A DNA stretch of 64,000 nucleotides, from the NCBI GenBank assembly GCA_015698045.1, contig BLAL01000025.1:1-64000 (forward strand). The letters are read 5' to 3'. This DNA comes from Rhizophagus clarus. Its lineage: Eukaryota > Glomeromycota > Glomeromycetes > Glomerales > Glomeraceae. Positions within the stretch are counted from its first letter, which is position 1; every line of letters begins with the position of its first letter. Both the position numbers and the translations under genes were made by a program. The notes beneath the pieces are model-generated. The model ran no database searches, was not told the origin of the DNA, and worked only from the letters and a program-made list of their open reading frames with translations. Of this stretch, positions 22,874 to 31,272 are shown one piece after another.

Positions 22874-25672
22874 ATGCCGTATTACAACTTAACTAAGAAT
22901 CAAAAGAAAGCACATTTAAAGAAACATCGTCAAGGAATAACTATTAAAAAACCAGAAAATTATTGTAACTTGTGTTATCCTGTTAATAGAATACCAGTTG
23001 ATAACATACCAAACGGATTTCATCTATTTTGGCTTTGGATTTCAGTGCATCATACTGCGGAACAGTATACAGGCGCTACAATTGCTGCATTTAAAATATT
23101 GACAGAAGAATTTTATACTGCTACTGAATTAGATATTATAGTAAACACGACTACAAGTATTGTAAAAAGTATAAGATACCAAGAAATCACTATACCATTT
23201 TTAGAACTATCTTTTTATTTGCATAAATTATTTGAGCTTACCAACGGTTTTCAAAGTCTTCCAACTGCAGAACAAATAGTTACCGCACATCAGATCTTCC
23301 ATAATACTCAACCAATTCCAAATCTCAATATGGCTATCACAAATGATCAAATGAAGGCGCTCTTGGATGGAGTTTTTGGAGCAGGAGGTGTTGATTGGAA
23401 AACTGCTCTTACAAATGTGCATAATGAAGCTCAAGTAACAAATGCTGCGCTTACCGCTTTACGAACAGCTACTACTAATCGTGCTACTAAAATAGTAGAA
23501 GTACCACCATTTTATGGAAATGACACAGAGGATCCTAACGAATGGATTGATATTTTTATTCAAGCCCACACAACTAATGGATGGGCAGATGACAGAAGAG
23601 TAGCTTTGGCTGCAGGACATTTGAAGGAAGCTGCCTATGATTGGTATCAAAACGATAAGACAAATATAACTCAATGGGAAGGAAACCCTGCCAACTCCTT
23701 TAAAGAAAGACTTATTGCCTACTTTGCTACGCCAGCCCGAAAGAATCAATGGGCACGGGAATTACAAGGAGTAAAACAGAAGGAAGGAGAATCAATTGAG
23801 GATTACTCTCAACGCTTTAGAAAACTCTTAAATAGAGCAACTACAGGAAATGTTTTAGCTGACCAACATCAAGTCAACTACTTTATAAACGGATTGTCTC
23901 CAATCTATGTTAGTCAAGTAGTATTGGCTTCTCCAGCCACCTTAGCTGCTGCTATTGAACGAGCTAAATTAGTAGAATCAGGTATAAAATATACCCTATT
24001 AAATGTAATGCCAAAAGAAGAAGCTCCAATTCCCTCCACCTCGCAAAGTGTTGTTGCACCAGCACCTGTTCCAGCTCCAGTTACCCAAATAGAAAATAGT
24101 CTTAAAAATGAACTTGATGCTCTCACAAAGCAAATGCAACAGCTATCCATCAACTACGCAAATTTGTCCGCATCTGTTACCAGAACTCCTCGATTTAATC
24201 AATCAAATAATCGTACTTCTCGCCCAGAAAATATTAATAGACCTAGAAACAAAAGAGAGGTGACTTGTTTCAAGTGTGGGAAACTAGGACATTATGCTAG
24301 GGAATGTACTGCTCCAGGAAACAGACGTCCCAACCAAGTTCAATTTCAATCTAATAGAAATAATCAACGACCTGTTAATTTTATGGACTATGAAGAAGAG
24401 TGTTATGAAACTGATGAGTATGAAGAATACGATGATGAATTTGAAACAGAAATTTACGCTTTTAAGAGGAAAGAACCCTACCAAAGAGAAGTTCGAGAAG
24501 TAAAAAGAAGAGCTATGCCTCGCTCTGAATCTCAAAAAGAAGAACAAGCTAGACTTGTCCCAGACGTAGAAATGCAAGATGCTGAGCCTTCAAAAAGTAA
24601 AAAAGTTAGAAGAAAAATGTTGCCAGCTCCAATTGAGCAACTTACTGAATTTAATGTTGCAAATTACTTGAGAGATTTGCCCTGTGGATTGTCAGTAGGA
24701 CAAGCTGCGCATGAGATCCCTAAGTATCGTTCAGGATTAATCCGAGCTGTTAGAAGAACCAGGGAAAAAGAAACTAATTTTATCGAAAGAAATGATTCCC
24801 CTGATCTTGATCAAACTACTGCTGCGCGATGTGAATTGTACGTAGGAAAAGAACCCATCTCTGCCGTGATTGATAGTGGAGCTGCGACAAGTATAATCAC
24901 CAAGTCATTGATGAAACAACTTGGCTATCAAATCGATCAACCCTCTAATATGGTGATTGTTACTGCTAATGGAACCAGAGTTCGTGCATTAGGGATGATT
25001 GCTGCATTACCAATCCATCTCAGCCATATTATAGTACAAACGCCAGTGCATGTTTTGGACTCTCAAGATGATGTTCTTATTCTAGGAAATGATTGGCTTA
25101 GAAGAGTAAATGCAATCGTTAATTGGAGGGCAGAGAAATTGTCAGTCCATTACAAAGGAAGAACCGTAAATGTACCTTTGATTTTTACGGTAACTAAAGC
25201 TCTTATTAATGCTGAATCCCTCGGAGAAGAGGAAGAAGAAGAAGAGGAAGAATATAAAAATGAGGAGTTAGTTGAAGCTCCTTTATATTATTCAGATACC
25301 TGGGACTCAGATTCAGACGACCTAGAATATAATCCCTGGATGGAAATGCACTCGCCAGATTACTCTGAGGAAGAAGAGACGTCTGATGATAAGAATGAAG
25401 GAAATCCTGCTGTATTCCTTGCAGAAGTACAGGAAGAGAATAATTCTCCAGCAGTGGTAAAATCCAATCTAGGACCATTGGATCATCATCAACAAACACT
25501 CTTTCAGTCCCTTATGAAAGAATATGAAGACATCTGCGCAAAAAGTCAAACCAAGATAGGAAAAACTCATGTCATCCGACATAGGATTTTAACCGGAGAT
25601 GCTGCTCCTGTCGCTCAACCTCCCTATAGAATGAATCCAGTAAAAAGGGAATTTTTAAAGATGAGATTGTGA
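22874..25672 (+). CDS. gag-pro: Gag-protease polyprotein of the Ty3/gypsy element
   Basis: The first ATG in frame is 22874, giving 932 residues. In order: an N-terminal region of ~200 residues with CNLCYPV, a retrotransposon gag domain (AAYDWYQNDKTNITQWEG; GESIEDYSQRFRKLLNRAT), a CCHC knuckle (CFKCGKLGHYARECTAPG), an acidic linker, an aspartic protease with the active site AVIDSGAATSII and ILGNDWL flap/core motif, a second acidic region, and the first residues of RT (PYRMNPVKREFLK). It stops at TGA 25670-25672, inside the RT start. Frame passage to RT needs a -1 shift. Gag forms the particle and protease cuts the polyprotein. Confidence 0.93.
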   Translation: MPYYNLTKNQKKAHLKKHRQGITIKKPENYCNLCYPVNRIPVDNIPNGFHLFWLWISVHHTAEQYTGATIAAFKILTEEFYTATELDIIVNTTTSIVKSIRYQEITIPFLELSFYLHKLFELTNGFQSLPTAEQIVTAHQIFHNTQPIPNLNMAITNDQMKALLDGVFGAGGVDWKTALTNVHNEAQVTNAALTALRTATTNRATKIVEVPPFYGNDTEDPNEWIDIFIQAHTTNGWADDRRVALAAGHLKEAAYDWYQNDKTNITQWEGNPANSFKERLIAYFATPARKNQWARELQGVKQKEGESIEDYSQRFRKLLNRATTGNVLADQHQVNYFINGLSPIYVSQVVLASPATLAAAIERAKLVESGIKYTLLNVMPKEEAPIPSTSQSVVAPAPVPAPVTQIENSLKNELDALTKQMQQLSINYANLSASVTRTPRFNQSNNRTSRPENINRPRNKREVTCFKCGKLGHYARECTAPGNRRPNQVQFQSNRNNQRPVNFMDYEEECYETDEYEEYDDEFETEIYAFKRKEPYQREVREVKRRAMPRSESQKEEQARLVPDVEMQDAEPSKSKKVRRKMLPAPIEQLTEFNVANYLRDLPCGLSVGQAAHEIPKYRSGLIRAVRRTREKETNFIERNDSPDLDQTTAARCELYVGKEPISAVIDSGAATSIITKSLMKQLGYQIDQPSNMVIVTANGTRVRALGMIAALPIHLSHIIVQTPVHVLDSQDDVLILGNDWLRRVNAIVNWRAEKLSVHYKGRTVNVPLIFTVTKALINAESLGEEEEEEEEEYKNEELVEAPLYYSDTWDSDSDDLEYNPWMEMHSPDYSEEEETSDDKNEGNPAVFLAEVQEENNSPAVVKSNLGPLDHHQQTLFQSLMKEYEDICAKSQTKIGKTHVIRHRILTGDAAPVAQPPYRMNPVKREFLKMRL
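25654..25660 (+). promoter_or_regulatory. Candidate -1 ribosomal frameshift site T TTA AAG
   Basis: In the gag frame the heptamer splits as T TTA AAG, the X XXY YYZ form used in -1 shifts. After slipping, the next codon is GAT at 25660, and the RT frame (DEIVKMEAQG) is open from there. The gag stop follows 10 nt later. No downstream pseudoknot was worked out. Confidence 0.5.
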
Positions 25673-27693
25673 AAATGGAAGCACAAGGCATTATTAGAAA
25701 ATCATCTAGTCCGTGGGCCTCTCCTGTAGTAATTGTAGAAAAGAAAGGAGGAGATAAAAGATTATGTATAGATTATCGAAAGTTGAACGCAATTACTAAA
25801 GCTGACGCATACCCTTTACCAAGGATTGATGACCTCTTAGAAAATTTAAGAAGTGCAACTTGGTTTACCACTTTGGATCTTGCAAGTGGTTACTGGCAAG
25901 TTCAAATGAGTGAAGAGGATATCGAAAAGACTGCTTTCATCACCCCCTTTGGCCTGTATGAATTCCTCGTTATGCCTTTTGGATTGGCATATGCTCCAGG
26001 AACTTTCCAGCGTCTCATGAATTATATTCTCCAAGACTTTTTAGGAATATTCGTGGCAGTATACCTGGATGATGTAATCATCTACACCAGAGGACCTCTA
26101 GAAACGCACTTGGATCACTTGCGTCAAGTATTTGAAACCTTGCGAAGCGCTAATCTTCAAATTAAATTGAAAAAATGTTATTTTTGTTACCCCAATATCC
26201 ACTTTCTTGGACATGTAGTAGGAAGGGATGGAATTCAAGTAGATCCAGAAAAAATTGAAAAAGTGAAGAATTTTCCTATACCACAAAACTTGCGACAATT
26301 GCGTGCCGCACTTGGATTATTCTCTTATTATCGAAAATTTATCAAAGATTTTTCAAAAATTGCGCGTCCCATGAATGAATTACTTAAAAAGGACGTACCT
26401 TTTGAATGGGATCAAAAGAAGCAAAATGCTTTTGAAAGATTAAAGGAGTGCTTAATGAAAGCTCCCATTTTAAGCTACCCAGATTTCAACCGATCTTTTA
26501 TCATTTACACTGATGCCTCAGGAACAGGCTTAGGCGCTGTTCTTTCGCAACTTCAAGAGGATGGTAAAGAACATGTGATTGCATATGCGAGTCGAAGTAT
26601 GAACAAGGCTGAAATGAATTATGCTATCACCGATCAAGAATGTCTTGCTGTAGTTTGGGCTGTTCAACACTTTCAGCATTACTTGGGAATGAAGCCCTTC
26701 ACTATTGTTACAGATCATATTGCCTTGAAATGGCTTAAAACCTCCAAGATTCCAAAAGGAAGGCGAGCCAGATGGATCATGGAACTCCAGCAATATGACT
26801 TCCAAATTAAGCATCGCCCAGGAAAAGCTAATGCTAACGCTGATGCTTTATCACGAATTCATGAAGACCCAGTTGAGTGTTATATGGTTTCTATTGTTCC
26901 TTCTGGATTGAATAATGAGGAAATCTGTGAAAGATGTCATAAATCTGCCCTATGCACTGATGAATGGGATATCTACCACGGCTTTAATAGTTATTGCTCC
27001 ATCATAGGAGACGCATGCTTTATTAATGATGGACATCATACTCATAGAATTTGTTTTGAGTGTCAACAAAGAATTGAAAAGAAAAGATGCGCTAAAAGTC
27101 AGAAAATTCAAGCGCAACTACAAAAGGAAGAAGAAATCATCAATCGAGCAAAGACTTATATTTGGAGTAAATGCGACATGGAAATAGAACGTGCTGTAGT
27201 TCAAAGAAATGTTGAACTCACCAGAAATCTAAGAATCCTAGATAATAATCGTCCTAATTACCAAAACCATTGCGAGAATTGTGGAACGCTTTTAAATTCA
27301 AAAAGAGAAAATTGGATGTTATTTTCTTATCCACCCCCATATGATCAATGGTACTGCCGTAGTGATATACTTACGTGCAAAACTTGTTTCAGAAAATTAG
27401 CAGAAGAATATTTTGGAGATGTAGAGATGCAATACTTAGAAATCCTTAAAGAGACCACCGAGATGGAAATGTCGCAAGATGAACAATTTCCTCCAGGAAT
27501 CGGTTGGAAGTATGATGAAGAAGAGGAACATGAAATTCAACAAACCCGTATTCATCCAGATATGAATCCAGACTATTTGGTTAATGAACCTTGGTGGAAC
27601 GAACCTATCGATGTTCAAATTGAAAACTATTATTACGAAACTGAAATCATCATGAATAATATCAAAGTGGTCGTCCAACAACCACTTTTCTAA
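25660..27693 (+). CDS. pol: Reverse transcriptase-RNase H with a Cys-rich C-terminal extension
   Basis: 25660 is the first codon after the proposed -1 shift; the first ATG is 25675. RT motifs: SSPWASPVVIVEKKGG, LCIDYRKLN, FTTLDLASGYWQV, VMPFGLAYAPGTFQRLMN, catalytic YLDDVIIYT. RNase H follows with IYTDASGTGLGAVL, ITDQECLAVVWAV and TIVTDH, so its acidic residues are present. After about residue 420 a ~250-residue extension holds many CxxC or C-x-x-x pairs (CERCHKSALC, CFECQQRIEKKRC, CENCGTLL, CKTCFRKL), then an acidic end. In standard Ty3/gypsy elements integrase would follow in the same frame; here the frame stops at 27691-27693. Confidence 0.9.
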   Translation, partial: DEIVKMEAQGIIRKSSSPWASPVVIVEKKGGDKRLCIDYRKLNAITKADAYPLPRIDDLLENLRSATWFTTLDLASGYWQVQMSEEDIEKTAFITPFGLYEFLVMPFGLAYAPGTFQRLMNYILQDFLGIFVAVYLDDVIIYTRGPLETHLDHLRQVFETLRSANLQIKLKKCYFCYPNIHFLGHVVGRDGIQVDPEKIEKVKNFPIPQNLRQLRAALGLFSYYRKFIKDFSKIARPMNELLKKDVPFEWDQKKQNAFERLKECLMKAPILSYPDFNRSFIIYTDASGTGLGAVLSQLQEDGKEHVIAYASRSMNKAEMNYAITDQECLAVVWAVQHFQHYLGMKPFTIVTDHIALKWLKTSKIPKGRRARWIMELQQYDFQIKHRPGKANANADALSRIHEDPVECYMVSIVPSGLNNEEICERCHKSALCTDEWDIYHGFNSYCSIIGDACFINDGHHTHRICFECQQRIEKKRCAKSQKIQAQLQKEEEIINRAKTYIWSKCDMEIERAVVQRNVELTRNLRILDNNRPNYQNHCENCGTLLNSKRENWMLFSYPPPYDQWYCRSDILTCKTCFRKLAEEYFGDVEMQYLEILKETTEMEMSQDEQFPPGIGWKYDEEEEHEIQQTRIHPDMNPDYLVNEPWWNEPIDVQIENYYYETEIIMNNIKVVVQQPLF

Positions 27694-27764
27694 ACTCAGC
27701 ACCAAAAGAAAAGAAAACAAACGGGTGAAAGCGAAAGTGTTAGCATTGTGACTAACAGCCCATC

Positions 27765-29021
27765 ATGGATCCCAATCAATACCACCAAATTTATCAATAT
27801 TTACATCAACAAATACTACCTACCTTTAATACGTCTCGAGAAAAACAGAAATTTATCAACCTCTGCAACAATTTTGAATTAAAATTAAATTATCTCTATA
27901 AGAAGAACAAAAGGAAAAATGGACAATTATTGAAAGTTATTAGAAATTTTGAATTGGAACCACTATTATATATGATGCACAATGATCCTACTGCCGCTCA
28001 TTTTGCAGTAGATACTATGTTCAATAAAATTAAGGATCGTTACTATTGGCCTCAAATGTATGAAAACATAAGAGAATATGTTAGATCATGTGATTCTTGT
28101 CAAAGAAGAGGAAAATCTAAAGCAAACCAATTGCTCCACCCTATTGCCGTGCATGGACCTTTTTATCAAGTAGGAATAGACTTTGTTGGACCATTACCCA
28201 TAACTCCTAATGGAAATCGTTATATAATTGTTGCTATGGATTATATGACCAAATGGCCTGAAGCGAGACCAGTGTCACGTGCTACTGCGGAAGAAACATC
28301 ACAATTTATCTATGAAAATATTATTTGTCGTCATGGATGCCCTGCAAAATTATTGTCAGATAGAGGAACACATTTCAATAATCAAATGGTAGAAAAACTT
28401 TTGGAGAAATTTGGGATTAAACATGTATTTTCTACTTCCTATCATCCACAAACAAATGGACTGGTCGAACGATTTAATCGTACCTTATGTGAATCATTAT
28501 CAAAGTTAGTAATTCAGACCAACGAGTGGGATAGATATATTGCTCCAGTCTTGTTTGCATATCGGACAAGCAAACATTCTACCACAAAAATATCGCCCTT
28601 TTATTTGGTAAATGGAAGAGAAGCTAAACTCCCTGTGGATAATTTATCTGATAACTTGGAACATATAAATCAGAGACTTTTATCTTTAATTGATGATCTT
28701 CCTCATGTGCGAGAAGAAGCAAAGATAAAGGTTCGAGAGAGTCAGGTCAAGCAAAAAGATTATCATGATCAGAAAATTAAAAAGGAGTTAAATTTTGAAA
28801 TAGGAGATAAGGTCTTATATTACGACGCTGCAAAAGAAAAACAATGGACCGGAAAATTAGACCCAAAATGGAAAGGTCCCTTTTATATTCATGAAATCAG
28901 GCAAAATGGTGCTTATAAATTACGCTCTATGGAAGGAAAAGTTTTACGAACTCCTGTAAATGGAAGTTTATTAAAATTGTATAACGATCGACAAAATTGG
29001 GCACCGATCATTGCAGTATAG
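27765..29021 (+). CDS. int: Integrase as a separate ORF
   Basis: 418 residues from ATG 27765, in a different frame and 71 nt after the RT-RNase H stop. A HHCC zinc domain (HNDPTAAHF ... CDSCQRRG) is followed by the DDE core: GIDFVGPL, LSDRGTHFNN, and the Glu in NGLVERFNRTL. The C-terminal part has the GPY/F-type motif KWKGPFYIHEI. The N-terminal 70 residues (MDPNQYHQIYQYLHQ) precede the zinc domain. No splice signals joining it to the upstream frame were obvious, so re-initiation or a separate transcript is possible. It inserts the cDNA and makes the 4-bp duplication. Confidence 0.93.
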   Translation: MDPNQYHQIYQYLHQQILPTFNTSREKQKFINLCNNFELKLNYLYKKNKRKNGQLLKVIRNFELEPLLYMMHNDPTAAHFAVDTMFNKIKDRYYWPQMYENIREYVRSCDSCQRRGKSKANQLLHPIAVHGPFYQVGIDFVGPLPITPNGNRYIIVAMDYMTKWPEARPVSRATAEETSQFIYENIICRHGCPAKLLSDRGTHFNNQMVEKLLEKFGIKHVFSTSYHPQTNGLVERFNRTLCESLSKLVIQTNEWDRYIAPVLFAYRTSKHSTTKISPFYLVNGREAKLPVDNLSDNLEHINQRLLSLIDDLPHVREEAKIKVRESQVKQKDYHDQKIKKELNFEIGDKVLYYDAAKEKQWTGKLDPKWKGPFYIHEIRQNGAYKLRSMEGKVLRTPVNGSLLKLYNDRQNWAPIIAV

Positions 29022-29258
29022 TTAGTAATAATTTAGATTTACACCTCGTGGAAATATGACAATTTAATTTAAGTACGATCTACAAGTTTCACAGTGGAAT
29101 CACAAGAATATTCAACCAGCTGCCCCAAAATAATTCGAAAAATTTTGAGAAAATTTTATTAGAAAGAAAAAGAAGAAAAATTACAACGCAAAGAAAAAGA
29201 AGAAAAATTACAACGCAAAGAAAAAGAAGAAAAATTAAACGAATGAAAGGAAAATTAT
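29022..29258 (+). repeat. Short AAAGAAAAAGAAGAAAAATTACAACG-type direct repeats
   Basis: Three near-identical 29-bp units at about 29162-29245, each with AAAGAAAAAGAAGAAAAATT. They lie between the integrase stop and the end of the antisense ORF. Confidence 0.7.
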
Positions 29259-29768
29259 TTATACGGTAGGAGGAGGAGGAGGAGAATTGTCGAGATAAGT
29301 GATAGAAGTAGTAGGAGTAGAAGGGGATTGTTGAACTCTATTTGCAATCGCTACAGCTCGAACTGCTGTTTCTTGCTCCGCCACAAATTTACGACGCCAC
29401 CCTTCTCGTTCCTGTCTTAAGGAACTTATCTTCGTCTCCAACCTAGACTTATTCAAAGTTAACGACTGTACTTGAGTTCTCAGGAGCCTATTTTGGTCTT
29501 CTGTTTCTTTTAAATGCCCAATCTCATCTTCTTTGTGAACTACCTTCTTCTCCAACTCTTCCTTTTCCATGAACAAGGAAGCCGCGACGCCAAGAGCTTG
29601 TTGAGCTAAGCCTTCACTTTCTGGAGGTTTATCAATACCTTTTCTTCGAAAATGCCTTCTTCTGACGGCCTTACTTGGTTTATTATGTTTTCTTTTATTA
29701 TTTTGGCCTCGAGAGGCGCGCGAACTGCGAAGTTTTCTGCGAGCAACGTTGGTGTCAGTGCGAGTCAT
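29259..29768 (-). CDS. Antisense ORF inside the LTR element: basic coiled-coil protein
   Basis: 170 residues from ATG 29768 (MTRTDTNVARRKLRSSRASR). The first 60 residues are strongly basic. A coiled coil follows (EKEELEKKVVHKEDEIGHLK; QNRLLRTQVQSLTLNKSRLE), and the end is Pro-rich (SPPPPPTV). An upstream extension to 29900 is open but looks less protein-like. It runs opposite to gag-pol in the space before the 3' LTR. Antisense ORFs at this site are known in some plant Ty3/gypsy groups; I know of no equivalent protein in fungi. Basic region plus coiled coil could bind nucleic acid, but this is inference. Confidence 0.6.
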   Translation of the reverse strand: MTRTDTNVARRKLRSSRASRGQNNKRKHNKPSKAVRRRHFRRKGIDKPPESEGLAQQALGVAASLFMEKEELEKKVVHKEDEIGHLKETEDQNRLLRTQVQSLTLNKSRLETKISSLRQEREGWRRKFVAEQETAVRAVAIANRVQQSPSTPTTSITYLDNSPPPPPTV

Positions 29769-29939
29769 ATCGAAAATCAATGAAGAAAAGAAGATGAAGA
29801 TGATTTGGAGATGGTGCGACACTGATGAAAATTTAAATGAAGAATCTTCCCAGAAATTGCCGCGAAAATCAAACCGAATTTTATCAGAAATTACCAACAT
29901 TTCCCAATCCCATAATTTGGAAAATTTGAAAAATTAGGA

Positions 29940-30288
29940 TATAAGGGAAGGCTGATCATAGCACCAAATCTTCGTCACACGTACTCGGTCATTCCTGGCC
30001 AAGATGATCGGCTTCTATGCCTTGCTAATTTCGGGCTTCGGCACGAATTCCCTTCGGGGGCCTCTTAGCTTGGTATATCACGAGTGACCCCCCATTTACT
30101 AGCGGGTTGGGAGTGTGGTGTAGTGAATAGAAAAATATATATATCATTATTACATAATGATTTGATCAACAAAGTTCATAATATTGAGCAAATTTTGAGT
30201 TAATATTAATTTAGTGATCGACAATGATGAAGTATGACATAATATGACGATTTAATTATTACATATATATATAGTAAAGTATAAAAAT

Positions 30289-30326
<38 letters not shown>
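29940..30326. other. GC-richer island followed by a 38-nt poly(A) tract, inside the LTR element
   Basis: 29960-30120 is clearly GC-richer than its surroundings (CGAATTCCCTTCGGGGGCCT, GTGACCCCCCATTTACTAGC). AT-rich sequence and a run of 38 A (30290-30327) follow, ending at the ATG of the next ORF. No gene seen. A captured polyadenylated transcript is possible. Confidence 0.5.
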
Positions 30327-30330
<4 letters not shown>

Positions 30331-30761
30331 ATTTTTCTTTATTTTTTATTGATCTTCAAGAAACTCATCCTTTAGAAATAGGACCAATGATTCCTCCATA
30401 TTTGGAAGATATGGATATAGAAGAAAAGTTTTTAAAGTCCTATGTGCAGTTACAGCGTTCGATACAGCTCAAAAATAGGATTCTATCGTTAGTAAATGCT
30501 TATTTTGTAGGAAAAATACTTGCAGAGATAGAATCAACGTCAGAAAGGTTCAGGATGAAGAGAAAGTTAACAAAGCATTACTCGACCATGACAGAATATA
30601 CTTTTGACCTTTTTGAACCTAATCCTTCTCAAATACTGCGAACTAAGTATTTGAACGTTCAAGATATAAGAAAAATAAAGCGTCAAGAAATCTTGGTATT
30701 AAGAAGTTATTTGAATCAGGATTTCGCAGGAGCTCAAAATTTAGGAGAGGAGAGTTGTTAG
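30327..30761 (+). CDS. Extra sense ORF before the 3' LTR, unknown function
   Basis: 144 residues, starting MDFSLFFIDLQETHPLEIGP directly after a 38-A run. It is acidic at first, then helical and basic (KILAEIESTSERFRMKRKLT; IRKIKRQEILVLRSYL). The reading frame runs through the polypurine tract, and its stop codon TAG is formed by the first bases of the LTR (TGTTAG). It lies where env-like genes sit in some elements, but no signal peptide or membrane segment is visible. Unrecognised. Confidence 0.55.
30741..30755 (+). promoter_or_regulatory. Polypurine tract
   Basis: TTAGGAGAGGAGAGT immediately before the 3' LTR, the usual plus-strand primer site. Confidence 0.75.
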
Positions 30762-31268
30762 ACGAATGCTTTGCATTCACGTGATGGTGAATATTAATAT
30801 TACTGCGCCACAAATGATCGACGTAATATATAAAGTATATTAAGTATATTTAGTATATTTAGTATATATTTCTTATATATCATTTATAGTATATATAGTA
30901 TATATAGTATTTATTTCTTATATTTCTTTTATTATTTAAATTTCTTATATATTATTTATTATATTTATATCTTTTATATCTTATATTATTTATATACTTG
31001 AATGAAGTTCAATTTGTATAAATAGCTTGAATATTCGCTCAAAATAAAAAAAGGAGAGACAAGTTGTTTATAATAAAGTTGTAATTGCAAGTGTTATAAG
31101 ATTGCCTTATTGTATAAGTTGTTAACGTACCTACAACTAATAAAGATACATTTTAATTATCGAATACACTGCCTTTTAGCGTGTAAGGAATTGATTGGAA
31201 TACTTCATAGCTAGTGTCTCCCTGAAGATATTCATAATTCACTACTCGACGGACTGAGTTGGTGAACA
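30756..31268 (+). repeat. 3' LTR, 513 bp
   Basis: Same ends and apparently the same sequence as 22319-22831. Confidence 0.95.
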
Positions 31269-31272
31269 ACGG
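31269..31272. repeat. LTR element target duplication ACGG, right
   Basis: Matches 22315-22318. Confidence 0.85.

Larger units (their letters stand above)
22319..31268 (+). mobile_element. Ty3/gypsy LTR retrotransposon, 8,950 bp, apparently very young
   Basis: Order: LTR, primer-binding site, gag-protease, RT-RNase H, integrase, an antisense ORF, an extra sense ORF, polypurine tract, LTR. The order protease-RT-RNase H-integrase is that of Ty3/gypsy. The LTRs (513 bp, TG...CA) look identical over their whole length, and the flanks carry a perfect ACGG duplication (22315-22318, 31269-31272). The insertion lies in the RT-proximal part of the LINE ORF2. Main frames are open except for a gag-protease to RT shift that has a slippery site. 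Active copies elsewhere in the genome are likely. Confidence 0.95.
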
